The notes beneath the pieces are model-generated. The model had not been told where the DNA came from and made no database searches. It saw nothing but the letters and a program-made list of their open reading frames with translations. A stretch of 29,740 bases of DNA from Deltaproteobacteria bacterium (GTDB lineage Bacteria; Desulfobacterota; Desulfobacteria; Desulfobacterales; SURF-15). Positions within the stretch are counted from its first letter, which is position 1. The number at the start of each line of letters is the position of its first letter. The stretch covers positions 1-29,740 of the forward strand of contig JAHEHB010000011.1 in assembly GCA_024644775.1 (NCBI GenBank), in the 5' to 3' direction. Positions 1 through 7,564 of the stretch are shown one piece after another. A program made the translations under genes and the position numbers.

Positions 1-896
1 AATCCGGTTTTTCCGGTGCAGTGACCGCCGCTTCCTCTACCATCGGTGCCATTATTCCTCCCAGCGTTGGTATGATTATCTATGGGGCTACCTTGGGCGT
101 CTCCATCGGCGGCATGTTTGCGGCCGGCATCATACCGGGTATTCTGATCGGCTTATCTCTGATTGCCGTGGCGACTGTAGCCAGCATTATTAAGAAATAT
201 CCGATTCACAGCGAAGGCTTTTCCTGGATCAACTTTTTTGTAAGCCTCAAAAAGTCACTGCTGGCGCTGTTCCTGCCGGTGATCATTTTAGGGGGTATCG
301 TTTTCGGCGTCTTTACGGCCACAGAAGCGGCAGCGGTCGCCGTGCTCTACGCCGTACTCTTGGGATTTGTCGTCTACCGCAACTTGACATTTCGGAGCCT
401 AGTGGATTCCATGTACGAAAGTGCCGTGTTAGCTGGTGTTATCCTGTTACTGATCGGAACCAGTGCCCCATTTTCATGGCTCATCAATATTATGGATATT
501 CCCGATGCGGTTACGGAAATTATGCTGGGTATCACATCCAATAAGCATATTCTCCTGGGGATTATGCTGGTGTTTATGCTCATCATGGGGATGGTCATGG
601 ACGCCACCGCCAATATCCTTATTTTCGGTCCCATCCTCGCCCCCCTGGCTGTGGATGCCGGTATTGATCCGATCCACTTCGCATTGTTAATGGTGATGGC
701 CCTGATTATCGGTGTTGGGACGCCTCCGGTGGGCTCGTGTCTGTTTGCCGTCGTTCCATTGGGCAAAGCGACTCTGGAAGAAGTATCCGTGGCCATTGTA
801 CCATTCTTTTTTGCGCAAACCTTTATTTTATTTCTTTGCGCCTATATGCCGTTCATCGTGATGTGGATTCCAAGAATGCTTGGGTTTACTGGCTGA
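1..896 (+). CDS. TRAP transporter large permease (DctM family), 3' part
   Basis: The reading frame is open from base 3, so the gene enters from the left edge and only its last ~297 codons are present. The protein is almost entirely hydrophobic, with about seven to eight membrane segments. It has the DctM/DedA-type signature near its visible N-terminus (VTAASSTIGAIIPPSVGMII), followed by ATEAAAVAVLYA and the C-terminal GVGTPPVGSCLFAV block. All are characteristic of the ion-coupled 12-TM subunit of TRAP transporters, which import carboxylates with a periplasmic binding protein and a small 4-TM subunit. Those two partners are not in the window and probably lie upstream. The gene ends 31 bp before a beta-hydroxyacid dehydrogenase on the same strand, suggesting an operon. 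Family call is firm; the substrate is unknown. Confidence 0.93.
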   Translation, partial: SGFSGAVTAASSTIGAIIPPSVGMIIYGATLGVSIGGMFAAGIIPGILIGLSLIAVATVASIIKKYPIHSEGFSWINFFVSLKKSLLALFLPVIILGGIVFGVFTATEAAAVAVLYAVLLGFVVYRNLTFRSLVDSMYESAVLAGVILLLIGTSAPFSWLINIMDIPDAVTEIMLGITSNKHILLGIMLVFMLIMGMVMDATANILIFGPILAPLAVDAGIDPIHFALLMVMALIIGVGTPPVGSCLFAVVPLGKATLEEVSVAIVPFFFAQTFILFLCAYMPFIVMWIPRMLGFTG

Positions 897-927
897 TTTT
901 GATTGAAAAATTCAGGAGGTTAAGACC

Positions 928-1836
928 ATGATCAACATGCATGTCATCGGATTTATTGGTTTGGGAACCATCGGCCTGCCCATGGCCGTTAATTTGATCA
1001 AAGCCGGATATCGAATGAATGTTCACGATATCAATTCCGGACCAGTGATCGAAATGACCAACCTGGGCGCCAAAGCCTGCGAGACACCAGCCGAGACGGC
1101 TGCCGATAGCGAGGTCATTATCACCATGGTGCCCGATGCACCGGACGTCGAAAAGGTTGTCTTGGGGGATAAGGGTATTGTTCATGGAATTAAGCCTGGC
1201 ACCATTTACATAGACATGAGTACGATCGATCCGGGGACGACGCGCAAAGTCGGTGCAGCCATCCGAGAAAAAGGCGCCCGCATGGTGGATTGTCCGGTGG
1301 CCCGGACCGTGAAAGAGGCCCGCGAAGGGAAACTGGCGATCATCATGGGTGGCGAGCGCGAAGACCTCGATGCCGTTCAGCCGATCCTGAATCATTTGGG
1401 GGACACCTTCACCTATTGTGGCCCTCTGGGAAATGGCGAGGCCATGAAGTTGGTCAATAACTACATAGCAGCCGGCATCATCGCAGCACATGCTGAAGCG
1501 CTCAGTTTCGGCATTAAAGCCGGTTTGAAGTTGGAAGATATTATGCGCGTCGTCGGTGGCACCTTTGCCGGCAACCGTATGCTGGGGGAACTCCTGCCTT
1601 CCCAAGCCTTTAAAGGTAATTTTGAACCCGGATTTTTTACCAAGCTTTCTTTGAAGGATACCCGGTTGGCTCTAAAAATGGGGGAGGATGCAGGGGTGGA
1701 TACGCCGGTGGGCAAGGGTGTTTACGAAACACTGGAGAAAACATGCGCGGCGGGCTATGATAAAGATGATTTAACCAGCATGTTACGCTTGCGCGAGCGC
1801 CAGGCCGGCGTGAAGGTCCGTCTTTCGGGGGAGTAA
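928..1836 (+). CDS. NAD(P)-dependent beta-hydroxyacid dehydrogenase (HIBADH/GarR/YihU family)
   Basis: 302 aa, the usual length for 3-hydroxyisobutyrate / tartronate-semialdehyde reductase family enzymes, which interconvert a beta-hydroxyacid and its semialdehyde. The Rossmann motif GFIGLGTIGLPMA lies at residues 8-20. The catalytic lysine is K174 in GEAMKLVNNY with the conserved Asn-Asn after it, and the family KD pair occurs near residue 240. The substrate loop reads DCPVARTVKEA (R126) instead of the usual D-x-P-V-S-G-G. An arginine at this place is what I recall in E. coli sulfolactaldehyde reductase YihU, so an anionic or sulfonate substrate is conceivable. The start is supported by CAGGAGGT 7 bp upstream; internal ATG at 937 is a weaker alternative. 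It lies between a TRAP permease and a GntR regulator with sugar-acid genes. Family firm, substrate unknown. Confidence 0.9.
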   Translation: MINMHVIGFIGLGTIGLPMAVNLIKAGYRMNVHDINSGPVIEMTNLGAKACETPAETAADSEVIITMVPDAPDVEKVVLGDKGIVHGIKPGTIYIDMSTIDPGTTRKVGAAIREKGARMVDCPVARTVKEAREGKLAIIMGGEREDLDAVQPILNHLGDTFTYCGPLGNGEAMKLVNNYIAAGIIAAHAEALSFGIKAGLKLEDIMRVVGGTFAGNRMLGELLPSQAFKGNFEPGFFTKLSLKDTRLALKMGEDAGVDTPVGKGVYETLEKTCAAGYDKDDLTSMLRLRERQAGVKVRLSGE

Positions 1837-1852
1837 TAAGAAAGGTTTTTAT

Positions 1853-1880
1853 TTGACAAACATGTATATACATGTATAAC
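1853..1880 (+). promoter_or_regulatory. Sigma70-type promoter of the gntR operon
   Basis: A consensus -35 box TTGACA at 1853-1858 is followed after 16 bp by TATAAC at 1875-1880. Transcription would begin about 10 bp upstream of the regulator's start codon, giving a very short leader. The whole spacer is occupied by the palindromic operator annotated separately. It sits only 17 bp after the stop of the upstream dehydrogenase, so it probably gives the regulator and the kinase-aldolase-SDR genes their own transcript. Confidence 0.65.
1860..1875. promoter_or_regulatory. 16-bp perfect palindrome, probable GntR operator
   Basis: ACATGTATATACATGT is its own exact reverse complement and fills the -35/-10 spacer of the promoter, touching the -10 box. 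HutC-subfamily GntR dimers typically bind short AT-rich palindromes of this kind (GT...TA...AC pattern). The protein encoded 22 bp downstream belongs to that subfamily, so autorepression is the simplest reading. I found no second full copy in the window. Confidence 0.65.
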
Positions 1881-1897
1881 AATAGTTTCAGGATGAG

Positions 1898-2638
1898 ATG
1901 ATTATGGAAATTTCCAAGGAGAGCGATATTCCGATTAATCAACAGCTTGAAGAGATCATTCTGAAAAAGATCGAAACAGGGATCTTGAAGCCGGGCGATC
2001 GTGTTGAATCCGAACCCGCCGTGGCCAAAATATATGAAATCAGTCGCTCAACAGCTAGGAATGTCTATGATCGTCTGGTTTCCAGAAACATCTTATTTAG
2101 AAGGGCTGGTAAAGGAACCTATGTATCGTTACCTTTTACCGCGGGAAATTCGAGCCTATTGGTTGGGTTTTCCAAGAATATGGAAGCCATAGGGGTGACA
2201 CCCAAGACGTTGCTGCTCAAAAATGAAATCGTAAAATCGACGGAGAAGGTTCAAGAAAAACTCAAAGTCCACAAAGGTGAAAAAATAATCGAAATCCATC
2301 GTATTCGGAGTATCAAAGAGATTCCGTTTGTTATTCACCTGGCGTTTCTTCCTTTCGAAAAGTGCCGTTCCGTTTTGGACGCCGATTTGGAAAACATCAG
2401 TCTCACATCCTACATCGAAACCGTGCTGGGCGTCTCCATCGCCTATGCGGAGGAGACGGTCTTGGTGCTGCCGGCGGAACAGCGGGAAGCCCGATTGCTT
2501 GATATCAAGAAAGGATTTCCCGTTTTGGTCAAAGAGGGCATTTCCTACGACAGAAACAACATCCCGATCCGTTACAGCATCGCGAAGTATCGTTCCGACA
2601 TTGCCCGGTTAAAAACGACGCACAAAAAAGAATTTTAG
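1898..2638 (+). CDS. GntR/HutC-family transcriptional regulator with UTRA domain
   Basis: 246 aa. Residues ~10-75 form a GntR winged helix-turn-helix (PINQQLEEIILKKIETGILKPGDRV, then SRSTARNVYDRLVSRNILFRRAGKGTYV). Residues ~95-235 match the UTRA effector-binding fold (IHRIRSIKEIPFVIHLAFLP, then the C-terminal RYSIAKYRSD). Members sense small carboxylates, sugars or phosphosugars and usually repress the adjacent catabolic genes. The start is either ATG 1898 or ATG 1904; AGGA at 1890-1893 is better spaced for 1904. The stop codon overlaps the ribosome binding site of the pfkB-family gene 8 bp later, so the genes are co-transcribed. The palindrome in its promoter suggests autoregulation. The ligand is probably an intermediate of the downstream pathway (inference). 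Confidence 0.92.
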   Translation: MIMEISKESDIPINQQLEEIILKKIETGILKPGDRVESEPAVAKIYEISRSTARNVYDRLVSRNILFRRAGKGTYVSLPFTAGNSSLLVGFSKNMEAIGVTPKTLLLKNEIVKSTEKVQEKLKVHKGEKIIEIHRIRSIKEIPFVIHLAFLPFEKCRSVLDADLENISLTSYIETVLGVSIAYAEETVLVLPAEQREARLLDIKKGFPVLVKEGISYDRNNIPIRYSIAKYRSDIARLKTTHKKEF

Positions 2639-2646
2639 GAGAGCGT

Positions 2647-3597
2647 ATGCTCGAATTCATTACAATCGGGGAAACATGTGCTGTAATGGCTTCTAAGAGT
2701 ATCGGGCGCATGAGGTATTCCGATAGATTTGAGCTGAGACCGGGCGGTGCCGAAGGGACGGTTGCCGTCGGGGTGAAGCGATTGGGACATACGGCCGGAT
2801 GGATCAGCCAATTGGGTGAAGACGAATTGGGGCATTACATCCTGTCCTTCATACAGGGAGAGGGCGTCGATGTTTCAACCGTTAGAATGGTTCCCGATAA
2901 ACAAACCGGGCTTTTTGTTCGTGAGAGACTGCCGATGGGAGAAGCGCGACATTTTTACTATAGAACAGACTCGGCATTTTCGGAAATAGAGCCCGGGGCG
3001 CTTCAGGAAGATTACATTTCCTCCGCCAAGATGCTCCATATCACCGGCATTACCCCCGCGCTTTCAAAAACCTGCCGCCGGACGATTGATGCGGCCGTTG
3101 AAATCGCCAAAAAACATCATCTGACCATCACCTTTGATCCCAACCTGCGGTTGAAACTCTGGAGCGTCGATGAAGCCAGGCCGATTATCGAAAAACTCAT
3201 GGTGTCTGCCGATTATGTGCTTCCGGGTCTAGAGGAGATGCATTCGCTCTACGGCGTTCAACCCGTCGAACGCCTGCTGAATCGTCTGCATGAGATCGGG
3301 TGCGAGCGAATCGTCTTAAAACTGGGCAAAGAAGGGGCGATTTTGTCTCTGCCTTCCGGTACCGATACGCTTGCGGGGTATCCCGTGGACAGCCCCGTCG
3401 ATCTGATGGGAGCAGGGGACGCCTTTGCCGCGGGCTTTATCGCCGGCATTTTAAAAGGTATGACGCCGAAGGATTCGGTTGACCTGGCTAATTTTGTTGC
3501 CGGAATGTCGATCCGTCTTCCGGGGAATATCGAATCATTACCCACATGGGACGAGGTCAACCGTGCCCAAAAAGGAGAAATGTTGGTCAAAAGATAA
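2647..3597 (+). CDS. PfkB-family sugar kinase, 2-keto-3-deoxygluconate kinase-like
   Basis: 316 aa. The N-terminal ribokinase-fold signature (ITIGETCAVM, then LRPGGAEGTVAVGVKRLG) and the C-terminal PfkB motif DLMGAGDAFAAGFIAG with catalytic Asp258 are present. FDPNLRLKLW (about residues 159-168) is the block seen in KDG kinases, which phosphorylate 2-keto-3-deoxygluconate to KDPG with ATP in the cytoplasm. The gene follows the GntR gene with AGGAG directly on the regulator's stop and precedes a DapA-family aldolase. This fits a KDG-type branch, where a keto-deoxy acid is either phosphorylated or cleaved. Other PfkB substrates such as fructose or a sulfonated keto-sugar cannot be excluded. Confidence 0.85.
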   Translation: MLEFITIGETCAVMASKSIGRMRYSDRFELRPGGAEGTVAVGVKRLGHTAGWISQLGEDELGHYILSFIQGEGVDVSTVRMVPDKQTGLFVRERLPMGEARHFYYRTDSAFSEIEPGALQEDYISSAKMLHITGITPALSKTCRRTIDAAVEIAKKHHLTITFDPNLRLKLWSVDEARPIIEKLMVSADYVLPGLEEMHSLYGVQPVERLLNRLHEIGCERIVLKLGKEGAILSLPSGTDTLAGYPVDSPVDLMGAGDAFAAGFIAGILKGMTPKDSVDLANFVAGMSIRLPGNIESLPTWDEVNRAQKGEMLVKR

Positions 3598-3626
3598 ACA
3601 ATAAAACCGTATTATAGGAGGCTTAA

Positions 3627-4526
3627 ATGGACAAAGAAATCAAAGGTGTTTTACCTGCACTGATCACCCCTTTTACCGATACCGGAGACGTCGACCGGGA
3701 AAAACTGAAAGCGTTTTTGCGTTTTTTGATCCCACAGGTACACGGCCTGTACCCCTGCGGATCCTATGGCTCAGGTCCCTTGATGACCGTTTCCCAGCGG
3801 AAAATGGTTGCTGAAACCATTGCCGAAGAGGTATCGGGAAGGATTCCCATTGTATTGCACGTGGGCGCTGCGGACACGCAAACCACCATTGAACTGGCAA
3901 AGCATGCGGAGGAACTGAAGATATCGGCCGTCGCCTGTCTGACGCCCTACTATTATCTCCATAACTTTAAAACCATCACCGAGCATTTCAGGCGGGTAAT
4001 CGATGCGATCAGCATTCCCGTTTATTTATATCACAACCCTAAATATACTCATTTTCTCAACTTCTCGCCGGGTCAACTGGCCGAACTCGGCGACATCGGC
4101 CTGGCCGGGCTCAAGGATAGCAGTGCCAATATCACCTTCTTTTATGACTGTGTCTCTGCAGTAAAAACACAGGGTTTTACGTTTTTGATCGGCTCCCAGA
4201 CCGTGCTGATGCCGGCTTTGCTCGGGGGAGGGCACGGTTGCGTTTCCGGGTTATCCAACCTGTTTCCCAAACTGGTCAACAATATATATGATAAGGTCCT
4301 CGCAGGGAAGCTGGATGAAGCCCTCGATTTGCAGCGCAAAGCCAATGTTCTGCGGAAGGTCACGGGTGAAGGGATCCCCGTTCCCTTTTACCATGCGGCG
4401 CTGAAGTTAAGAGGTATCGATATCGGGGTCCCGAAAGCGCCTCATCTGCCCTTTTCAACGGAAGATGAGGAACGGATTCGGCAACCCATATTGGACGCCA
4501 TTAAACTCGAAGAGAGCCTGCCCTAA
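3627..4526 (+). CDS. DapA/KDG aldolase-family Schiff-base lyase
   Basis: 299 aa class I aldolase TIM barrel. The Schiff-base lysine is K163 in GLKDSS, and the partner tyrosine is Y135 in LYHNP, 28 residues earlier as in E. coli DapA. The GTTGE substrate motif of true dihydrodipicolinate synthases is replaced by GSYGSGPLMT (residues ~45-54), closer to the GTTGLGP form of keto-deoxy-acid aldolases. With a KDG-kinase-like gene upstream and a uronate-reductase-like SDR downstream, a keto-deoxy-sugar-acid aldolase or dehydratase role is more likely than lysine synthesis. The start has AGGAGG 8 bp upstream. A second family member lies at 25593-26480 on the other strand. Exact substrate unknown. Confidence 0.85.
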   Translation: MDKEIKGVLPALITPFTDTGDVDREKLKAFLRFLIPQVHGLYPCGSYGSGPLMTVSQRKMVAETIAEEVSGRIPIVLHVGAADTQTTIELAKHAEELKISAVACLTPYYYLHNFKTITEHFRRVIDAISIPVYLYHNPKYTHFLNFSPGQLAELGDIGLAGLKDSSANITFFYDCVSAVKTQGFTFLIGSQTVLMPALLGGGHGCVSGLSNLFPKLVNNIYDKVLAGKLDEALDLQRKANVLRKVTGEGIPVPFYHAALKLRGIDIGVPKAPHLPFSTEDEERIRQPILDAIKLEESLP

Positions 4527-4550
4527 CCGCAACATCAAACGGAGGAGAAC

Positions 4551-5378
4551 ATGATGCCGAAATTAGACCGTTTCAGCCTCCAGGGAAAGACCGCCGTTGT
4601 GATCGGGGGATCCGGCACACTGGGTTCGGCCATTGCAAAGGGCCTGGGGCAAGCGGGGGCTGCAGTTGCCGTCTGTTATCGCAGCACTCCTGTTGATTCA
4701 TTGCTTGCCGAATTTGAAAGCCAAGACATAACGGCAAAGGGATATTTCATCGATGTGACGGATCCGGATAAAATAAAATCCTGCCGCGACGCGGCCCTTA
4801 AAGATTTCAATAAAATCGATATCCTTGTCAATCTGGCCGGCGGAAACATCCGGGAGGCGATGACTTCCAAAGAGAAGAACTTTTTCGATCTCCCCATCGA
4901 TGCGCTAAGGGAAGTGACCTGGTTGAATCTTTTCGGCGGCGCCATCATTCCCTCTCAGGCTTTCGGCCAAAAAATGCTGGAGAACGAAGACGGCGGATCA
5001 ATCATCAATATAACTTCCATGAACACATTCCGGCCGTTGCTGGGCCGTCCCGGATACGCGGCGGCAAAATCAGCGGTCAGCAATTTTACCCAATGGCTTG
5101 CCGTTCATATTGCAAGGGACTGCAAAAAAACAGTCCGGGTCAATGCCATCGCCCCCGGGTTTTTTCTCAATGCACGGATGCGCGCCGAGTTGTTCGATGA
5201 GAACGGAAACTGCACGGAGCGGGGGCAGGCGATCCTTTCACATACCCCGATGGCTCGATTGGGGGAACCCGAAGATCTTGTCGGCACTGCAATTTGGCTT
5301 GCATCGGACGCCTCGAAATTCGTTACCGGCGCTGTTATTCCGGTGGACGGCGGCTTCAATGCTTTTTCGGGAGTATAG
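4551..5378 (+). CDS. SDR oxidoreductase, D-fructuronate reductase / mannonate dehydrogenase-like
   Basis: 275 aa classical SDR. The cofactor motif is IGGSGTLGSAIA (residues ~18-29). The catalytic set is Ser in INITS (~155) and Y169-x3-K173 in GYAAAK. Its C-terminal part (TPMARLGEPEDLVGTAIWLASDAS, ending DGGFNAFSGV) matches the SDR-type fructuronate reductases (YjmF/UxuB-type of Gram-positive and anaerobic bacteria), which reduce D-fructuronate to D-mannonate with NADH. This supports a hexuronate-like pathway with the KDG kinase and aldolase genes just upstream (24-bp gap to the aldolase). No mannonate dehydratase or uronate isomerase is present, so a related aldonate could be the true substrate. 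Confidence 0.82.
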   Translation: MMPKLDRFSLQGKTAVVIGGSGTLGSAIAKGLGQAGAAVAVCYRSTPVDSLLAEFESQDITAKGYFIDVTDPDKIKSCRDAALKDFNKIDILVNLAGGNIREAMTSKEKNFFDLPIDALREVTWLNLFGGAIIPSQAFGQKMLENEDGGSIINITSMNTFRPLLGRPGYAAAKSAVSNFTQWLAVHIARDCKKTVRVNAIAPGFFLNARMRAELFDENGNCTERGQAILSHTPMARLGEPEDLVGTAIWLASDASKFVTGAVIPVDGGFNAFSGV

Positions 5379-5454
5379 GTGTTGAATTTTTGGCCTGGGG
5401 CTCAGAGGTTATATTGAAACTGAAATTAAACACTGCCTCATTAGATGAGCATGT

Positions 5455-5901
5455 ATGAAAGATTTTGTTTCAGGAATCGGTATATCGGTTTTGGGGATCA
5501 TCATTTTCCTCATGGCGAGGCAGATGCGATCTCCTGTTCCAGGGTTCGGTCCGGAGGTTTTTCCTTCCGCCATCGGCATTTTGCTTGCGATTTTCGGGGG
5601 CGTGCTGGCTTTTCAGGGTTTCGCAGGAAAAAGGGAAATCCGTCAAGGCGACGGCACTCGGCAGGTGTGGATGGTACCGATCACGATTATCTTAACCGCC
5701 GGCTATATCATCGGCCTGTTGTGGATCCCCTTTTTGATATCCACCCCTGTTTATCTCATCGCTTTAATCCTGATGGGCAAATACATTAAAGAGGGGGGAC
5801 TGCAAAATTGGTTTTATCCCAGAATCTTTGCCTTTACCCTCATTGTCAGCGGCATGATTTATGTTGTGTTTCGCATCATTTTTCGCGTGGCGTTGATCTG
5901 A
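5455..5901 (+). CDS. tctB: Tripartite tricarboxylate transporter small subunit TctB
   Basis: 148 aa with four predicted membrane helices (about residues 5-22, 38-56, 74-96 and 118-145). The TctB hallmark FGPEVFPSAIGILLAIFGG follows helix 1. It forms the membrane complex with TctA and a periplasmic binding protein for carboxylate import. The ribosome binding site is poor (GATGAGC only). The stop is 13 bp before tctA, so the two are one transcript. It follows the fructuronate-reductase-like SDR by 76 bp that show no terminator. Confidence 0.88.
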   Translation: MKDFVSGIGISVLGIIIFLMARQMRSPVPGFGPEVFPSAIGILLAIFGGVLAFQGFAGKREIRQGDGTRQVWMVPITIILTAGYIIGLLWIPFLISTPVYLIALILMGKYIKEGGLQNWFYPRIFAFTLIVSGMIYVVFRIIFRVALI

Positions 5902-5914
5902 GAAGGATTTACGT

Positions 5915-7375
5915 ATGGATATCCTCTATTTGGGCGTTTTAATGCTCGGCGGCGTCCTGGTCGGCATATTCGTCGGGTCGATCCCGGGTCTGACGGCTAC
6001 CATGGCGATTGCCCTACTCGTTCCCTTCTCTTTCCATCTGGATACGGTTCAATCCTTTGCGTTTTTGCTTGCCGTCTACGACGGCGCCATTTGCGGCGGA
6101 TCCATTCCAGCCGTGCTGATCGGGATTCCCGGGACTCCCGCAGCCACAGCCACCCGGCTCGACGGATTTCCCATGAGTCGCATGGGTGAAGCGGGAAAGG
6201 CGATCGGGATTTCGGTGATCAGCTCCGTCATTGGAACCTATGTCAGCCTGATTGTTCTGGTACTCGTGGCCAAACGAATCGCCGAGTTTTCACTCTACTT
6301 CGGAAGCCCCGAGTATTTCGCCTTAGCGGTGCTGGGACTTTCGATCTGCGTGAGCATATCGGGAAAATCTTTGGTCAAAGGGATGATTAGCGCGCTGATG
6401 GGGCTGTTTTTAGGGGTAGTCGGGTTGGACCCCGTGGCCGGTTTCGATCGATATACCTTCGGCTTTCTGGAACTCTATGAAGGCATACCGTATATCCCCG
6501 CCATGATTGGGTTATTCGGTTTTGCCGAAGTTTTATTTCAAATGGAGCAAAGAACATTCAGTTTTGAGAAGGTCCAGCGGCTGAAAAATGTCATTCCAAC
6601 TTTTACGGAGATAAAATCTCTTTTACTGACCACGATCCGGAGTGGATTCATCGGATCCATCGTCGGTGCCATCCCCGGCGCAGGCGGAAACATCGCCGCG
6701 TTTATTTCTTACGACGTGACCCGGAAAATGTCAAAAAAGGAGAAAATCCCATTCGGAGAAGGAAACCCGAAAGGCGTGGCCAGCGCCGAAGCCGGCAATA
6801 ACGGCGTGACCGGCGGTGCACTGATTCCGATGCTCACTTTCGGTATTCCAGGAGACAGTGTGACGGCTATTCTTCTGGGCGCCCTGCTCATCCAGGGTCT
6901 TGAGCCCGGAGCAGCCCTTTTTACCAAGCATGCTGAGATCATCTACACGATTTTTCTTTGTTTGGGCATTGCAAACACGATGGAATTGATCTGCGGCCTC
7001 ACCCTGGCAAGGTACTTTGCCCGCCTCATCAACATAAAGGAATACCTGCTTCATCCGGTGATTGCCGTTTTATGCATGGTGGGGGCCTTCGCCATGCGGA
7101 ATTCCATCTTCGATGTGGGCTTGATGGTCGTCTCCGGTGTGATCGGCTGGTTGATGAAAAAAGTGGAAATACCCGACATACCGCTCATCTTGGGCCTAAT
7201 TTTAGGATTTATGGCGGAAGACAATTTAAGACGGACCCTTAAGTTATCCGGAGGAAATCTGAATATCCTTTTTGAAAGACCTCTTGCACTTTCCTTGCTG
7301 ATCCTTGCCGCGGTATTTATTGTCGTACCGCTCTATCACAGAATAAGGATGCGGGGGGTGGGTCCGATTAAATAA
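5915..7375 (+). CDS. tctA: Tripartite tricarboxylate transporter large permease TctA
   Basis: 486 aa, typical for TctA (about 500 aa), with roughly 11-12 hydrophobic helices. Family signatures are GSIPGLTATMAIALLVPFSF near the N-terminus, YDGAICGGSIPAVLIGIPGTP at ~residues 50-70, GAIPGAGGNIAAFISYD at ~250-266, and GNNGVTGGALIPMLTFGIPGD at ~295-315. It is the proton/sodium-coupled channel subunit for a carboxylate delivered by TctC. AAGGA precedes the start. It lies between tctB and, after 185 bp, tctC, so the order B-A-C differs from the common C-B-A. The substrate is likely the acid degraded by the flanking enzymes. Confidence 0.95.
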   Translation: MDILYLGVLMLGGVLVGIFVGSIPGLTATMAIALLVPFSFHLDTVQSFAFLLAVYDGAICGGSIPAVLIGIPGTPAATATRLDGFPMSRMGEAGKAIGISVISSVIGTYVSLIVLVLVAKRIAEFSLYFGSPEYFALAVLGLSICVSISGKSLVKGMISALMGLFLGVVGLDPVAGFDRYTFGFLELYEGIPYIPAMIGLFGFAEVLFQMEQRTFSFEKVQRLKNVIPTFTEIKSLLLTTIRSGFIGSIVGAIPGAGGNIAAFISYDVTRKMSKKEKIPFGEGNPKGVASAEAGNNGVTGGALIPMLTFGIPGDSVTAILLGALLIQGLEPGAALFTKHAEIIYTIFLCLGIANTMELICGLTLARYFARLINIKEYLLHPVIAVLCMVGAFAMRNSIFDVGLMVVSGVIGWLMKKVEIPDIPLILGLILGFMAEDNLRRTLKLSGGNLNILFERPLALSLLILAAVFIVVPLYHRIRMRGVGPIK

Positions 7376-7438
7376 TCCTGAGTACCCATAGGAAACAAGT
7401 TCTGTGGTTGGAATTTCATCAATGGAAAGGAGGGGATA

Positions 7439-7564
7439 GTGGAAATCGTGAAGGTAATCGTCAAAGGGGAAGATCATTTCCTTTTAAATCAAATGAGATG
7501 GTTCTATCGAAGTGACTTCCATGATGCATTTATTTTTATTTTCGAAAAGGAGGTTAGAAGATGA
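7439..7564 (+). CDS. Possible 41-aa leader ORF coupled to tctC
   Basis: A GTG at 7439 has a strong upstream ribosome binding site (AAGGAGGGGA, 7428-7437). It opens a 41-codon frame whose TGA overlaps the tctC start codon (ATGA at 7561-7564). The peptide (MEIVKVIVKGEDHFLLNQ...) is charged with no membrane segment, and I do not recognise it. The overlap could couple tctC translation to this frame. It may equally be chance: the tctC gene has its own AAGGAGGT site 6 bp before its ATG, inside this frame. Confidence 0.25.
   Translation: MEIVKVIVKGEDHFLLNQMRWFYRSDFHDAFIFIFEKEVRR

Noticed and set aside
3627..4526. Annotation as dihydrodipicolinate synthase (dapA) of lysine synthesis
   Set aside because: The GTTGE motif is replaced and the context is sugar-acid catabolism, so no dapA symbol was assigned.
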